Shown: positions 45,118 through 53,011 of the stretch, in pieces
Position numbering within the stretch: the first letter of the stretch is position 1
How the letters are laid out: every line of letters begins with the position of its first letter
Assembly (NCBI RefSeq): GCF_012034935.1
Contig: NZ_JAATEN010000004.1
Coordinates: 1-64,000 of the forward strand
DNA length: 64,000 nucleotides
DNA from: Streptomyces zingiberis
GTDB lineage: Bacteria; Actinomycetota; Actinomycetes; Streptomycetales; Streptomycetaceae
Reading direction: 5' to 3'
Made by a program: the position numbers and the translations under genes
The notes under the pieces: generated by a model
Databases searched by the model: none
Told to the model about the DNA's origin: nothing
Seen by the model: the letters and a program-made list of their open reading frames with translations, nothing else

Positions 45118-45957
45118 ATGGAACAGATCCGGATACCCACGTCCCAGGGTGTTTTCGACGCGCTCACCGCCGGGCCCGCGGGTGGCCGTCCGGTGTTGCT
45201 GCTGCACGGCTTCCCGCAGACCGGCGCGATGTGGCGGCGGCAGGTGGAGGCGCTGGCCGCGAGAGGGTTCCGGGCGGTAGCCCCCGACCAGCGGGGGTAC
45301 TCACCCGGCGTCCGCCCGGAGGATCCGGCCGCGTACGGGGCCGAGTTCCTCGTCGGTGACGTGTTCGCGATCGCCGACGCGCTGGAGTGGCCGGTGTTCG
45401 ACCTCGTCGGCCACGACTGGGGCGGCGCCGTGGCCTGGTGGGCGGCGGGGGCTCGCCCCGGGCGGCTGCGGACCCTCACCGTCGTCTCCACCCCGCACCC
45501 CGGCGCCTTCACGCACGCGCTCCGCACCGACGAGGAGCAGAAGAAGCGCTCCCGCTACATGCTCGACTGGCAGGAGACGCCCGCCACCGAGGAACGCATG
45601 CTCGCGGACGGCGCCCGGCTGCTGCGCTCCCTCTTCGGCGGCTCCGTCCCGCCGGAGCGGGTCGAGGAGTACGTCCGGCACCTCTCCGAACCGGGCGCGC
45701 TCACCGCGGCGCTGAACTGGTACCGCTCCGGCTCCGGCGTGCCCACCATGGGCGCCGTCGGCCTCCCCACGCTGTACGTCTGGGGCACGGAGGACATCGC
45801 CTTCGCCCGGTCGACGGCCGAGGACACCGCCGGCCGGGTCACCGGCCCCTACCGCTTCGAGGCTCTGGCGGGGGTCAGCCACTGGGTGCCCGAAGAGGTG
45901 CCGGAGGAGACGAACCGTCTGCTCCTGGACCATCTGGCGGCACATCCCGCGGACTGA
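45118..45957 (+). CDS. alpha/beta hydrolase, epoxide-hydrolase-like
   Basis: 279 residues. The oxyanion motif LLLHGFPQTGAMW is at about 23-35. The nucleophile elbow reads VGHDWGGAVAWWAAG, with Asp rather than Ser as in epoxide hydrolases and haloalkane dehalogenases. The acid (WGTEDIAFA) and the catalytic histidine (GVSHWVPEE) follow at the right distances. A cap domain with EETPATEERM spans about 140-205. Whether it acts on an epoxide or a haloalkane is not shown. ATG 45118 lies after GGAGAGCAGGAAAGG. Confidence 0.88.
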   Translation: MEQIRIPTSQGVFDALTAGPAGGRPVLLLHGFPQTGAMWRRQVEALAARGFRAVAPDQRGYSPGVRPEDPAAYGAEFLVGDVFAIADALEWPVFDLVGHDWGGAVAWWAAGARPGRLRTLTVVSTPHPGAFTHALRTDEEQKKRSRYMLDWQETPATEERMLADGARLLRSLFGGSVPPERVEEYVRHLSEPGALTAALNWYRSGSGVPTMGAVGLPTLYVWGTEDIAFARSTAEDTAGRVTGPYRFEALAGVSHWVPEEVPEETNRLLLDHLAAHPAD

Positions 45958-46059
45958 CCACCCCGGCGGTCCGTTGCCTGTGCGCTCCTCGGGCGGCCCC
46001 GACCCGCCGCCCGAGTCGGGCAGGACGCTCGGGCCGGTGATCCGGCTCGGAGTGTCCGG

Positions 46060-46284
46060 GTGTCGGAACCGCACATGGCCATTCCCGCACTCCTCGGCGC
46101 GGCACGGGCCGATCGCCTCCGGGCGGCCCTGGAGGCGGTGCCGGCGGCGACAGCCGCCCACGGTGAGGAGTACCCGGCCCTCATACGGGAGGTCTGGTCC
46201 CGGCTGCCGGAGGTGCGGGAGGTTCGCCAACAGGCCGACAGGGGAGCCGGCGCCGCCGCGGAACGGGCGCCCGTGGAGGGCTGA
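46060..46284 (+). CDS. small hypothetical protein (uncertain)
   Basis: A 74-residue frame, GTG start at 46060 or ATG at 46075, encoding an Ala/Glu-rich, helical-looking polypeptide (GAARADRLRAALEAVPAATA, then YPALIREVWSRLPEVREVR). No clear ribosome-binding site and no family are seen. It is convergent with the next small gene. It could be a real small protein or a chance frame; the balanced amphipathic composition slightly favours a real one. Confidence 0.35.
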   Translation: MSEPHMAIPALLGAARADRLRAALEAVPAATAAHGEEYPALIREVWSRLPEVREVRQQADRGAGAAAERAPVEG

Positions 46285-46311
46285 GCCGGGCCGGCCGGTG
46301 AACAATGCCGG

Positions 46312-46557
46312 TCAGGCCAGGCTCTGGCCGCGGCGGGAGCGGCCCGAGGGGCTGTCGCCCAGGGCGGGCACCGAATGGTGGGCGGGGAAGGAGTCCGACG
46401 AGGCGCGGGCGTCCTCCTGGGCCTGACGCCTCACCTCGTTCTCGATGCGCTGTCCGTCCGTGTGCCGGGTCCGTGCACCGCTCCGGGTCAGCACGACCGC
46501 GATCAGCAGTACCGCGATGAGAGCGAGTGTCCCGAACACCGCCAGCAGCGTGGTCAT
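46312..46557 (-). CDS. small single-span membrane protein
   Basis: 81 residues. One long hydrophobic segment at the N-terminus (TTLLAVFGTLALIAVLLIAV, residues 2-21, continuing VLTRSG) is followed by a polar, charged tail (RHTDGQRIENEVRRQAQEDA) likely facing the cytoplasm. GAAGGGG lies before the ATG at 46557. No family is recognised. An upstream hairpin (46590-46614) separates it from the TetR gene. Confidence 0.7.
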   Translation of the reverse strand: MTTLLAVFGTLALIAVLLIAVVLTRSGARTRHTDGQRIENEVRRQAQEDARASSDSFPAHHSVPALGDSPSGRSRRGQSLA

Positions 46558-46589
46558 CCGTCGGCCCCTTCCGTCGTCTCCGTCACGGC

Positions 46590-46614
46590 GCCCGGCTCTG
46601 CGGCGGAGCCGGGC
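46590..46614 (-). terminator. hairpin after the TetR gene
   Basis: GCCCGGCTC (46590-46598) and GAGCCGGGC (46606-46614) form a perfect 9-bp stem with a 7-nt loop, located between the TetR stop (46766) and the small membrane gene start. Confidence 0.65.
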
Positions 46615-46765
46615 GGCGGCCGGGCGGGCCGGTGGCCCGGCGCCGTCCCGCGCGGCACCGTCACCAACTCGCCTACCCGGAAAGGCCGCTGACAAGGGCG
46701 CGTGTGGGCGGGCCCCCGTCCGTGGCGGTGGGACGCCCGGCGGGGGACCGGCCGGTGACGGTGGT

Positions 46766-47428
46766 TCAGCCCGGCCAGTGGTGGCGGCCGAGGCCGATCA
46801 GGCGCAGCCGGCGGCGGGCCTCGGCCGCCACCCGGCCGACCGCGGCCTCCGGGTGCTCGTCGTCGGCGGCGTCGAGGAAGCCGGAGGCCGTCATCACCAT
46901 CTGGTCGACGTAGACGCCGCCCAGCATCCGCAGATCGTCCTCGCTCCAGCCGCGGCCGGCCGGCTGGCTCGCGTACTCGGCGGCCACCTCGTCCGCGAAG
47001 CGCCGCAGCTGGGCGCCGATCGCCTCACGGACCAGCCGCACACTCCCGTGCCGTTCGCGGATGACGAAACGGATGTGGGCGGGGTGGGCGCGGACATGAC
47101 GCGCGATCGCCTCGACGGCGCGGTGCGCGCGTTCCGCCTCGCGGTGCTTCCCGCGGGTCTCGGCCAGGACGGTGGAGATCATGGAGTGCAGGCCGTCGAG
47201 CGTCTCCTCGACCAGGGCGACGCCGAGTTCGGCGGGGCCGGTGAAGTGGCGGTAGAAGGCGGACGGTGTCACGCCCGCCGCGCGGGTCACCTCGCGCAGG
47301 CCCAGGCTGCCGAGGCTCTTCTCCTCCAGCAGCGCCAGGGCGGCGTCGAGCAGCGCCTGGCGGGTCCGCAGCTTCTGGAGGCTGCGGCTGCCCGGGGGCG
47401 GTGCGGTGGCGTGACTCATGCCGTTCAT
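46766..47428 (-). CDS. TetR-family regulator (FabR-like)
   Basis: 220 residues. The helix-turn-helix (about 35-70) reads LGLREVTRAAGVTPSAFYRHF; the FYRHF ending is typical of FabR-like lipid-gene repressors. The C-terminal domain has VEAIARHVRAHPAHIRFVIRERHGS. The start is either ATG 47428 or ATG 47419. The divergent small membrane genes share a 168-bp region containing a TTCAGT...ACTGAA palindrome, so this protein probably controls both directions. The ligand, possibly an acyl compound, is inferred only from the FabR resemblance. Confidence 0.85.
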   Translation of the reverse strand: MNGMSHATAPPPGSRSLQKLRTRQALLDAALALLEEKSLGSLGLREVTRAAGVTPSAFYRHFTGPAELGVALVEETLDGLHSMISTVLAETRGKHREAERAHRAVEAIARHVRAHPAHIRFVIRERHGSVRLVREAIGAQLRRFADEVAAEYASQPAGRGWSEDDLRMLGGVYVDQMVMTASGFLDAADDEHPEAAVGRVAAEARRRLRLIGLGRHHWPG

Positions 47429-47502
47429 TCAAACAGCCGGTGAGCAGGGACGGGACCGGCAGGGGACGGGTGAAGGGAAAGGGTGGGGGGTTTGCGTCCC
47501 GG

Positions 47503-47526
47503 TTCAGTGAACACTCGTATACTGAA
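47503..47526. promoter_or_regulatory. operator overlapping a -10 element, TetR/small membrane gene region
   Basis: TTCAGT (47503-47508) and ACTGAA (47521-47526) form a perfect inverted repeat spaced by 12 bp, a usual TetR operator geometry. The right arm overlaps TATACT (47518-47523), a near-consensus -10 for the rightward genes. Binding here would block transcription directly. Confidence 0.6.
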
Positions 47527-47596
47527 ATTCCCGCGCCGCCGTGCGGTCGCCACCGCCCGGTGCCGGCGTGGGGGACCTCTACCGGAAAGGCAGATC

Positions 47597-47770
47597 GTGA
47601 TCTTCCTGGTCGCAGCTCTTCTCCTGCTCGGGGTGGTGCTGGGGTCCGTGGCCCACCTGCCGGGGCCCGTGAGCCTCGCGGCCGCCGCGGCCATCGCCGC
47701 GTGGCTGGCCGTCTTCGCCGTCCGCGAGCGGCGCGGGCGCCACCGCCGTCACCAGCGGGAAGGGGTCTGA
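47597..47770 (+). CDS. small membrane protein
   Basis: 57 residues, GTG start at 47597 preceded by GGAAAGG. Two hydrophobic helices (VIFLVAALLLLGVVLGSVAH and LAAAAAIAAWLAVFAV) are followed by a very basic tail (RERRGRHRRHQRE). It stands two bases before the next small membrane gene, implying one transcript. It lies downstream of a TetR-type operator. No family is recognised. Confidence 0.7.
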   Translation: MIFLVAALLLLGVVLGSVAHLPGPVSLAAAAAIAAWLAVFAVRERRGRHRRHQREGV

Positions 47771-47772
47771 TC

Positions 47773-48042
47773 ATGGGCACCGCCGTCGGCATCCACCACC
47801 GGCCCACCGGGGTCCGCCGCGCGGACCACATGGCCGTGGCCTCCTTCGTGCTGGGCCTCGTCGGCCTGCTGGCGCTGAACCTGATCCTCGGCCCGATGGC
47901 CCTGGTGCTGGGCGCGCTCGCGCTGGGGAAGGGCACGGTGCGCAGGGGCCGGGCCTGGCTGGGTATCGTCCTCGGGGTCTGCGATCTGGTCGTGCTCGGC
48001 CTGCTCGTGGACCTCAGTAACACCGTGTCCTGGTCGCTCTGA
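47773..48042 (+). CDS. DUF4190-like small membrane protein
   Basis: 89 residues with two membrane segments. The order MAVASFVLGLVGLLALNLIL, then GPMALVLGALALGKGT, then WLGIVLGVCDLVVLGLLV is typical of DUF4190. It directly follows the 57-residue membrane protein gene in the same operon. The role is unknown. Two hairpins follow the stop. Confidence 0.75.
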   Translation: MGTAVGIHHRPTGVRRADHMAVASFVLGLVGLLALNLILGPMALVLGALALGKGTVRRGRAWLGIVLGVCDLVVLGLLVDLSNTVSWSL

Positions 48043-48125
48043 CGGCCCTTACGCCGTCGCGGCCGGCTTCCCCGGGCGCCCGACTTTCCGGGGCGTGCGG
48101 AAGGAACCCGGGCGCGGCGGATGCC

Positions 48126-48207
48126 GCGGCTGCCGGACGGGGCCGCGGCAGCCGCAGGGCGGCGGCCCGTCAACCGGGCCGGCACGGCAGGGGGTGCCGC
48201 GCCGGCC
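48126..48207. terminator. two consecutive hairpins between convergent genes
   Basis: GCGGCTGCCG at 48126-48135 pairs with 48146-48155 (perfect, 10-nt loop). A second, stronger hairpin pairs 48177-48189 with 48195-48207 over 13 positions with one mismatch around a GGGGG loop. They sit between the DUF4190-like gene and the convergent phosphatase gene. Confidence 0.75.
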
Positions 48208-48214
48208 GCGCCGC

Positions 48215-49042
48215 TCAGGCCCCGTGGCCCGTGGGGAACCCGTCGCGGGGCATCGACTCCCAGCGCTGCGCCAGGTCCTTGGCGAGGTCCGGCTGCCCGG
48301 CCGCCAGGATGGGGGAGTCGAAGGTGAAGTCCCTGCCCTCCGCGCCCAGGACGGCGAGCCCGCGCTCGCGCAGCAGGGCGACGCCGGCTCCCACGTCCCA
48401 GGGGGAGGGGCCGAAACACACGGCCGCGTCCAGCCAGCCCTCCGCGACCCCCGCCAGGTCCAGGCTCATGCAGCCGTGGATCCGGACCCGGTAGGCGCCG
48501 CTCATCAGATGGGCCAGGAACCGGCCGGAGCGGGAGTCGGGCGAGCCCGTGCCCGTGACGCCGACGACCGCATGGGAGACCTCACGGACGCCCGAGGGTT
48601 CCCCGCACCGGCCTCCGCCGGTGTGCTCGCCCCGCCGGGCGGGTTCCGCGCCGGCGGTCCAGCGCCGTTCGAGTGCCGGGGCGACGAGTACGCCGACCAC
48701 CGGGGAGCCGCCCTCGGCGTAGGCGAGCGAGACCGCGTACAGCGGGGCGCCGCGCGTGTAGTTCATCGTGCCGTCGATGGGGTCCAGCAGCCAGCAGCGG
48801 GGCGGCAGCGGACCGCCTTCGCCGCCTTCGGAGAACTCCTCGCCCACGACCGGGATGTCGGGGTAGCGCTCCCGCAGGACGCGGCTCACCCGCCGCTCGA
48901 CCTCCACATCGGCGTCCGTCACCTCCTCGCCGGACTCCTTGAACTTGGTCGCCGACCATTCCGCGCCGGCCCGCGTGAGCCAGGAGACTCCCGCCTCGAC
49001 GGCTTCCTCGGCGGTGGCGAGCAGGTCGTGGTGCGCTTTCAC
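48215..49042 (-). CDS. inositol-monophosphatase-family protein
   Basis: 275 residues. The metal-binding signatures are GEEFSEGG, then WLLDPIDGTMNYTRG (DPIDGT motif, about 90-104), and WDVGAGVALLRERGLAVLG near residue 230. These define the IMPase/FBPase-like superfamily, whose members act on inositol phosphates, 3'-phosphoadenosine phosphate or fructose bisphosphate. The substrate cannot be fixed from the motifs. GTG 49042 fits the usual N-terminus (AHHDLLATAEEAVEAG), but no strong ribosome-binding site is seen. Confidence 0.85.
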   Translation of the reverse strand: MKAHHDLLATAEEAVEAGVSWLTRAGAEWSATKFKESGEEVTDADVEVERRVSRVLRERYPDIPVVGEEFSEGGEGGPLPPRCWLLDPIDGTMNYTRGAPLYAVSLAYAEGGSPVVGVLVAPALERRWTAGAEPARRGEHTGGGRCGEPSGVREVSHAVVGVTGTGSPDSRSGRFLAHLMSGAYRVRIHGCMSLDLAGVAEGWLDAAVCFGPSPWDVGAGVALLRERGLAVLGAEGRDFTFDSPILAAGQPDLAKDLAQRWESMPRDGFPTGHGA

Positions 49043-49375
49043 GTGAGGTCCAGGGCCTTTCAGCTGGGTGTCCGCGTCAGGCGCCGGCGCGCGGCCCGCT
49101 CCCCGGGGCGGCCGGCGGTGGAGCGGGGCGTACCGGTGCAGCGGTAACCGTATCGGGTCGGGGGTGGCGCCCGGGCAGTGCAGGGAGACCTCCATGCGGG
49201 ACGCGTGCCGCGGGGGCGGGCCGGATTCGGGCGTGTGGGCACCGGGCCCGGCCGGACGCTTCTGCGAGGCCCCGGGGGCCGTCAGGCCCGGGAAGCCGCC
49301 TATGGGGAATGCTAGGTATTTGCCTAAAGGTATTAGGTAAATGCATACTGGGCTTCGTTAGCGAAGGGAGAGGTC
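49043..49375. promoter_or_regulatory. divergent promoter region with a TetR operator (49318-49342)
   Basis: No gene is supported in these 333 bp. Near the TetR start, ATTTGCCTAA (49318-49327) and TTAGGTAAAT (49333-49342) form an inverted repeat matching at 9 of 10 positions with a 5-bp centre. A further TAGGTA copy is at 49313-49318. This A+T-rich island (49310-49350) is unlike its surroundings and is the probable TetR operator-promoter. Confidence 0.65.
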
Positions 49376-49948
49376 ATGGCGCGTGCGGGATTGACCACGG
49401 AACGGTTGACCCGGGCCGGCGCTGAGCTGGCCGATGAACTGGGGTTCGAGCAGGTGACCGTCTCGGCACTGGCCCGGCGGTTCGACGTCAAGGTCGCGAG
49501 CCTGTACTCGCATCTGAAGAACTCCCAGGACCTGCGGACCAGGATCGCTCTGCTCGCCCTGGAGGAACTCGCCGACCGGGCCGCCGACGCCCTGGCCGGC
49601 CGGGCGGGGAAGGACGCCCTCGCCGCCTTCGCCAACGCCTACCGCGACTACGCCCGCGAGCACCCCGGCCGCTGGGCCGCCGCCCAGTTCAGGCTGGACC
49701 CGGAGACGGCCGCCACCAGCGCCGGTGTGCGGCACGCGCAGATGACACGGGCCATCCTGCGCGGTTACGACCTCACCGAGCCCGACCAGACGCACGCCGT
49801 CCGGCTGCTCGGCAGCGTCTTCAACGGCTACGTCGGCCTGGAGGCGGCCGGCGGCTTCGACCACAGCGCCCCCGGCTCGCAGGAGTCGTGGGAGCGGACG
49901 CTCGACGCCCTCGACGCCCTGCTGCGCAACTGGCCCGCGCCCTCCTGA
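49376..49948 (+). CDS. TetR/AcrR-family regulator (WHG-domain type)
   Basis: 190 residues. The helix-turn-helix (about 22-55) is QVTVSALARRFDVKVASLYSHLKNSQDL. The C-terminal part, with HPGRWAAAQFRLDPETAA and SVFNGYVGLEAAGGFDH, matches the TetR_C_33/WHG type. Start ATG 49376 follows GCGAAGGGAGAGGTC. The inverted repeat at 49318-49342 lies 34 bp upstream, so it should repress itself. The SGNH-hydrolase gene follows 93 bp downstream in the same direction and may be co-regulated. Confidence 0.88.
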   Translation: MARAGLTTERLTRAGAELADELGFEQVTVSALARRFDVKVASLYSHLKNSQDLRTRIALLALEELADRAADALAGRAGKDALAAFANAYRDYAREHPGRWAAAQFRLDPETAATSAGVRHAQMTRAILRGYDLTEPDQTHAVRLLGSVFNGYVGLEAAGGFDHSAPGSQESWERTLDALDALLRNWPAPS

Positions 49949-50041
49949 CCGGAGACGGGACCCGGCTTGGGTCCCTCCCTCCGGCCGGGGTGTGCCCGGA
50001 CTCCCCTCACCCACACCACCATCGACTCACAGGCTGGAATC

Positions 50042-51232
50042 ATGTCCACCCCACAGCGCGACTGGATCACCACCCCCATCACCGCGGACCTGCTGCGCGG
50101 CGCCCTCGACCTGGAGGACACCGGGCGCGGCCTGCTGCCGCACCGGCTTCCGGCCCGGGCGCGCGCCCAGTGCGCCGACCCGCAGCTCGCCATGGCGGAG
50201 TCCCAGCCCTCCGGGGTGCGGCTCGCCTTCCGCACCCGGGCCACCGCCCTCGAACTGGACACGCTGCCCACCAAGCGCGTCTACACCGGCGCCCCGCCCC
50301 GCCCGGACGGGCTGTACGAACTCCTCGTCAACGGGGAGCCCGCCGGGCAGGGTGGCGTCACCGGGGGCGACACCCTCACCATCGACATGTCGACCGGGAG
50401 CTTCGACCACAGCCCGGGCTCCCCCGGAACCCTCCGCTTCACCGGACTGCCCGGGGGCGGGGAGCACGTCAACGACGTCGAGCTGTGGCTGCCGCACAAC
50501 GAGACCACCGAACTCGTCGCCCTGCGCACCGACGCCCCCGTGGAGCCCGCCCCCGACCGGGGCCGCCCGGTGTGGCTGCACCACGGCAGTTCGATCAGCC
50601 ACGGCTCCGACGCGGCAGGCCCCACCACCACCTGGCCCGCCCTCGCAGCCCGCCTCGGGGGTGTGGAGCTGATCAACCTGGGCTTCGGCGGCGGCGCGCT
50701 GCTCGACCCGTTCACCGCCCGCGCCCTGCGGGACACCCCGGCCGACCTGATCAGCATCAAGATCGGGATCAACCTGGTGAACGCCGACCTGATGCGGCTG
50801 CGCGCCTTCGGCCCCGCCGTCCACGGCTTCCTGGACACCATCCGTGAAGGCCACCCCACGGCCCCGCTGCTGGTGGTGTCGCCCCTCCTGTGCCCCATCC
50901 ACGAGGACACCCCCGGGCCCAGCGCCCCGGACCTCTCCGCGCTGAGCGAGGGCCGCGTCGCCTTCCGGGCCACCGGCGACCCGGCCGAACGGGCCGCCGG
51001 AAAGCTGACGCTGACGGTCATCCGGGAGGAACTGGCCCGGATCGTGGAACAGCGGGCGGCCGACGACCCCCACCTGCACCACCTCGACGGCCGCGCGCTC
51101 TACGGCGAGGCCGACGCCGCCGAACTCCCGCTGCCGGACGCACTCCACCCGGACGCGGTCACCCACCGGCGCATCGGCGAACGCTTCGCCGAACTGGCCT
51201 TCTCCAACGGGCCGTTCGCGGATCGCCCCTGA
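50042..51232 (+). CDS. SGNH/GDSL hydrolase with N-terminal beta-sandwich domain
   Basis: 396 residues. The N-terminal part (about 1-170) is a beta-rich domain; the catalytic SGNH domain follows. Block I is VWLHHGSSISHGSDAAG (nucleophilic Ser, about residue 183), then LINLGFGGGALL with the oxyanion Gly, KIGINLVNAD with Asn, and LPDALHPDAVTHRR with Asp/His near the end. The arrangement resembles acetyl-esterase-type proteins. No signal peptide is seen, so it should be cytoplasmic. The substrate is unknown, possibly an acetylated sugar or metabolite. Start ATG 50042 was chosen over an in-frame upstream ATG. Confidence 0.85.
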   Translation: MSTPQRDWITTPITADLLRGALDLEDTGRGLLPHRLPARARAQCADPQLAMAESQPSGVRLAFRTRATALELDTLPTKRVYTGAPPRPDGLYELLVNGEPAGQGGVTGGDTLTIDMSTGSFDHSPGSPGTLRFTGLPGGGEHVNDVELWLPHNETTELVALRTDAPVEPAPDRGRPVWLHHGSSISHGSDAAGPTTTWPALAARLGGVELINLGFGGGALLDPFTARALRDTPADLISIKIGINLVNADLMRLRAFGPAVHGFLDTIREGHPTAPLLVVSPLLCPIHEDTPGPSAPDLSALSEGRVAFRATGDPAERAAGKLTLTVIREELARIVEQRAADDPHLHHLDGRALYGEADAAELPLPDALHPDAVTHRRIGERFAELAFSNGPFADRP

Positions 51233-51320
51233 CCACCCACGCGCCGCGCCCCGGCCCGCCGTGAACCGCGCCGCACCACCGGACGCGACACGGCTCGCCG
51301 GGGCGGGGCGCGGCTGCCCT

Positions 51321-51813
51321 CGATCCGCTGCTCAGCCGCCGGGGCGGTGTGGGGCGGTGAGGTCGAGGAACGTCTGCCAGGCGGTGGGGGAGGTGGTGAG
51401 GACGGGGCCGTGGGGGCGGGTGGAGTCGCGTATGTGCACGGCGTCGGCGTGGTCCGCGACCTCCACGCACTCGCCTCCACCCCCGGTGCTGTGGCTGCTC
51501 GTGAACCAGGCGGTTGTGGGCACGGCCGGTATCGGCTTCTGAGCGGTCATGATTCTCCCAGCGGGTTTCTCGGTGAGCTCTTGGCCGAAACCGGCCCCGC
51601 GCGAGGTGGTGCGTCGGGGCCGCTGAAGTTGTTTGCCGGCCGGGGACTCCTCGCGCGATCCGCTGCTCAGCCGCCGGGGTGGCGTGGGGCGGTGAGGTCG
51701 AGGAACGTCTGCCAGGCGGTGGGGGAGGTGGTGAGGACGGGGCCGTGGGGGCGGGTGGAGTCGCGTATGTGCACGGCGTCGGCGTGGTCCGCGACCTCCA
51801 CGCACTCGCCTCC
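51321..51813. repeat. near-identical 158-bp direct repeats covering the ends of two DUF397 genes
   Basis: 51321-51478 and 51656-51813 (offset 335 bp) differ at only two positions. They cover the last 50 or so codons of both DUF397 genes plus ten bases after the stop. Outside them the genes diverge sharply. Confidence 0.9.
51332..51550 (-). CDS. DUF397 protein, distal copy
   Basis: A 72-residue DUF397 protein: FTSSHSTGGGGECVEVADHA, then VHIRDSTRPHGPVLTTSPTA and WQTFLDLTAPHRPGG. It has its own GGGAGA before the ATG at 51550 and lies 116 bp downstream of the other DUF397 gene. The C-terminal 50 residues are identical to those of its neighbour except for the last few (PHRPGG versus PRHPGG), while the first 20 differ. 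Gene conversion or recent duplication is likely. Confidence 0.9.
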   Translation of the reverse strand: MTAQKPIPAVPTTAWFTSSHSTGGGGECVEVADHADAVHIRDSTRPHGPVLTTSPTAWQTFLDLTAPHRPGG

Positions 51814-51885
51814 GCCTCCGCTGCTGTGACTGGACTTCCACCATGCCGTCTCGGGGATGGCCGGCGCCGTGTGCTGAACGGTCAT
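51667..51885 (-). CDS. DUF397 protein, proximal copy
   Basis: 72 residues. It carries WKSSHSSGGGGECVEVADHA and VHIRDSTRPHGPVLTTSPTA, like its downstream neighbour. The start overlaps the XRE-DUF5753 stop by ATGA, coupling the two, as in other WhiJ-type loci. This copy is thus the regular partner. The distal copy looks like a duplicate. Confidence 0.92.
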   Translation of the reverse strand: MTVQHTAPAIPETAWWKSSHSSGGGGECVEVADHADAVHIRDSTRPHGPVLTTSPTAWQTFLDLTAPRHPGG

Positions 51886-52733
51886 GTCTCTCCCAGAAGG
51901 CTCTCGACAAAAGCCAGCGACTCACGTGGGGTGAGTGCCTGGGAACGGAGAATGCCATAGCGGCACTCGAGTTCGTGGATCTTCGTCGGGCCTGTGTACA
52001 ACCGGCTGTCGTCCTGGACCTCGGTGTACGCGATGCGCTGCCCGTGCCGGGTGTCGATCAGGTTGAACGGTCCACCCAGGGCCGCGTGGTCGTCGCTGTC
52101 GAGAGGCATCACCTGAATCTCGACATGGGGTTGCCGTCCGAACCAGAGGATCCGTTCCCACTGGCCTCGCAGGACTTCCCGGCCCCCGATAGGCCGACGC
52201 AGCACCGGTTCCTCGATGACGAAGCTCATGAGAGGTGGCGGCTGCCGGTCGTGCAGGAGCTGTCGTGCCATACGCGCGTCCAGGCGCTGGACGATCACAT
52301 CCCAGGTGAGCAGCGGCCGCTGACGCCGGAAGACCGCTTCCGCGTACTCCGCCGTCTGCAGCAACCCGGGGACAAGCTGGTTGGCGTAGACGCACAGCGC
52401 CACCGCGTCCGCCTCCAGCCGGGCCGCGTCGCGGAAGAACGGGGGGTACTGGGCGCGTTCCACCTCCTTCTTGAGGGCCTTGAGGATGCCGCCCGCGTCC
52501 AGTACCTCGTCCGCGCGGTCGATGAACTTCGGCAGCGGGATGCGCCGGCCCTGCTCGAAGGAGGCGATGGTCGACGCCGAGTAGCCCATGCGGGAACCGA
52601 ATTCGGGGCGCGGCAGCCCGGCCCGGGTCCGCAGCAGTTTCAGCTGGCGGCCGAACGCGGTGACGATGCCGGTGCCCGCGTCGTCCGGCCGCCTGCCGCG
52701 TTCGCCGCGAGTGCTCCTGATGTCTTCGTGCAC
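51882..52733 (-). CDS. XRE-family regulator with DUF5753 domain (WhiJ type), second locus
   Basis: 283 residues, a paralogue of the regulator at 42541-43470. The XRE domain (about 25-75) has LKLLRTRAGLPRPEFGSRMG, then STIASFEQGRRIPLPKF. DUF5753 includes YPPFFRDAARLEADAVALC, VPGLLQTAEYAEAVFR and HVEIQVMPLDSDD. It forms one operon with two DUF397 genes, and its upstream region carries three CGCGTAC boxes. The divergent HATPase gene completes a three-component set (regulator, DUF397, anti-sigma-like ATPase) seen repeatedly in Streptomyces. Confidence 0.92.
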   Translation of the reverse strand: MHEDIRSTRGERGRRPDDAGTGIVTAFGRQLKLLRTRAGLPRPEFGSRMGYSASTIASFEQGRRIPLPKFIDRADEVLDAGGILKALKKEVERAQYPPFFRDAARLEADAVALCVYANQLVPGLLQTAEYAEAVFRRQRPLLTWDVIVQRLDARMARQLLHDRQPPPLMSFVIEEPVLRRPIGGREVLRGQWERILWFGRQPHVEIQVMPLDSDDHAALGGPFNLIDTRHGQRIAYTEVQDDSRLYTGPTKIHELECRYGILRSQALTPRESLAFVESLLGET

Positions 52734-52803
52734 GGTGATTCCCCCTGCGGCCGCTGGTTTCCCGGCACAACGCGCGCTGTCCGCGGGCCGTCACGCCGGA
52801 CGG

Positions 52804-52831
52804 CGCGTACAACCGCGTACAGAACGCGTAC
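52804..52831. promoter_or_regulatory. three helically phased CGCGTAC boxes, second WhiJ-type locus
   Basis: CGCGTAC occurs at 52804, 52814 and 52825, spaced 10 and 11 bp, one helical turn each. The first and third are 21 bp apart, the same spacing as the two boxes of the other WhiJ-type locus (43533 and 43554). They lie 71-98 bp upstream of the regulator start. Confidence 0.6.
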
Positions 52832-53011
52832 GGCGTCCCGGCGGGCCGAGGGGAGCCGCGGGGTGCCCGTCCGGGGCGCCGGGGCCGCGGACGGCCGGGG
52901 GCCCGGGGTGAGGTCTCACCGCCGACAGCGTCCGGGCGGAGCGGGTACAACACCGGGCGGACGGTGCGTCGTCGCTGGTCACAGCGGTGGACCCGGGGCG
53001 AGGCTCGGGGC

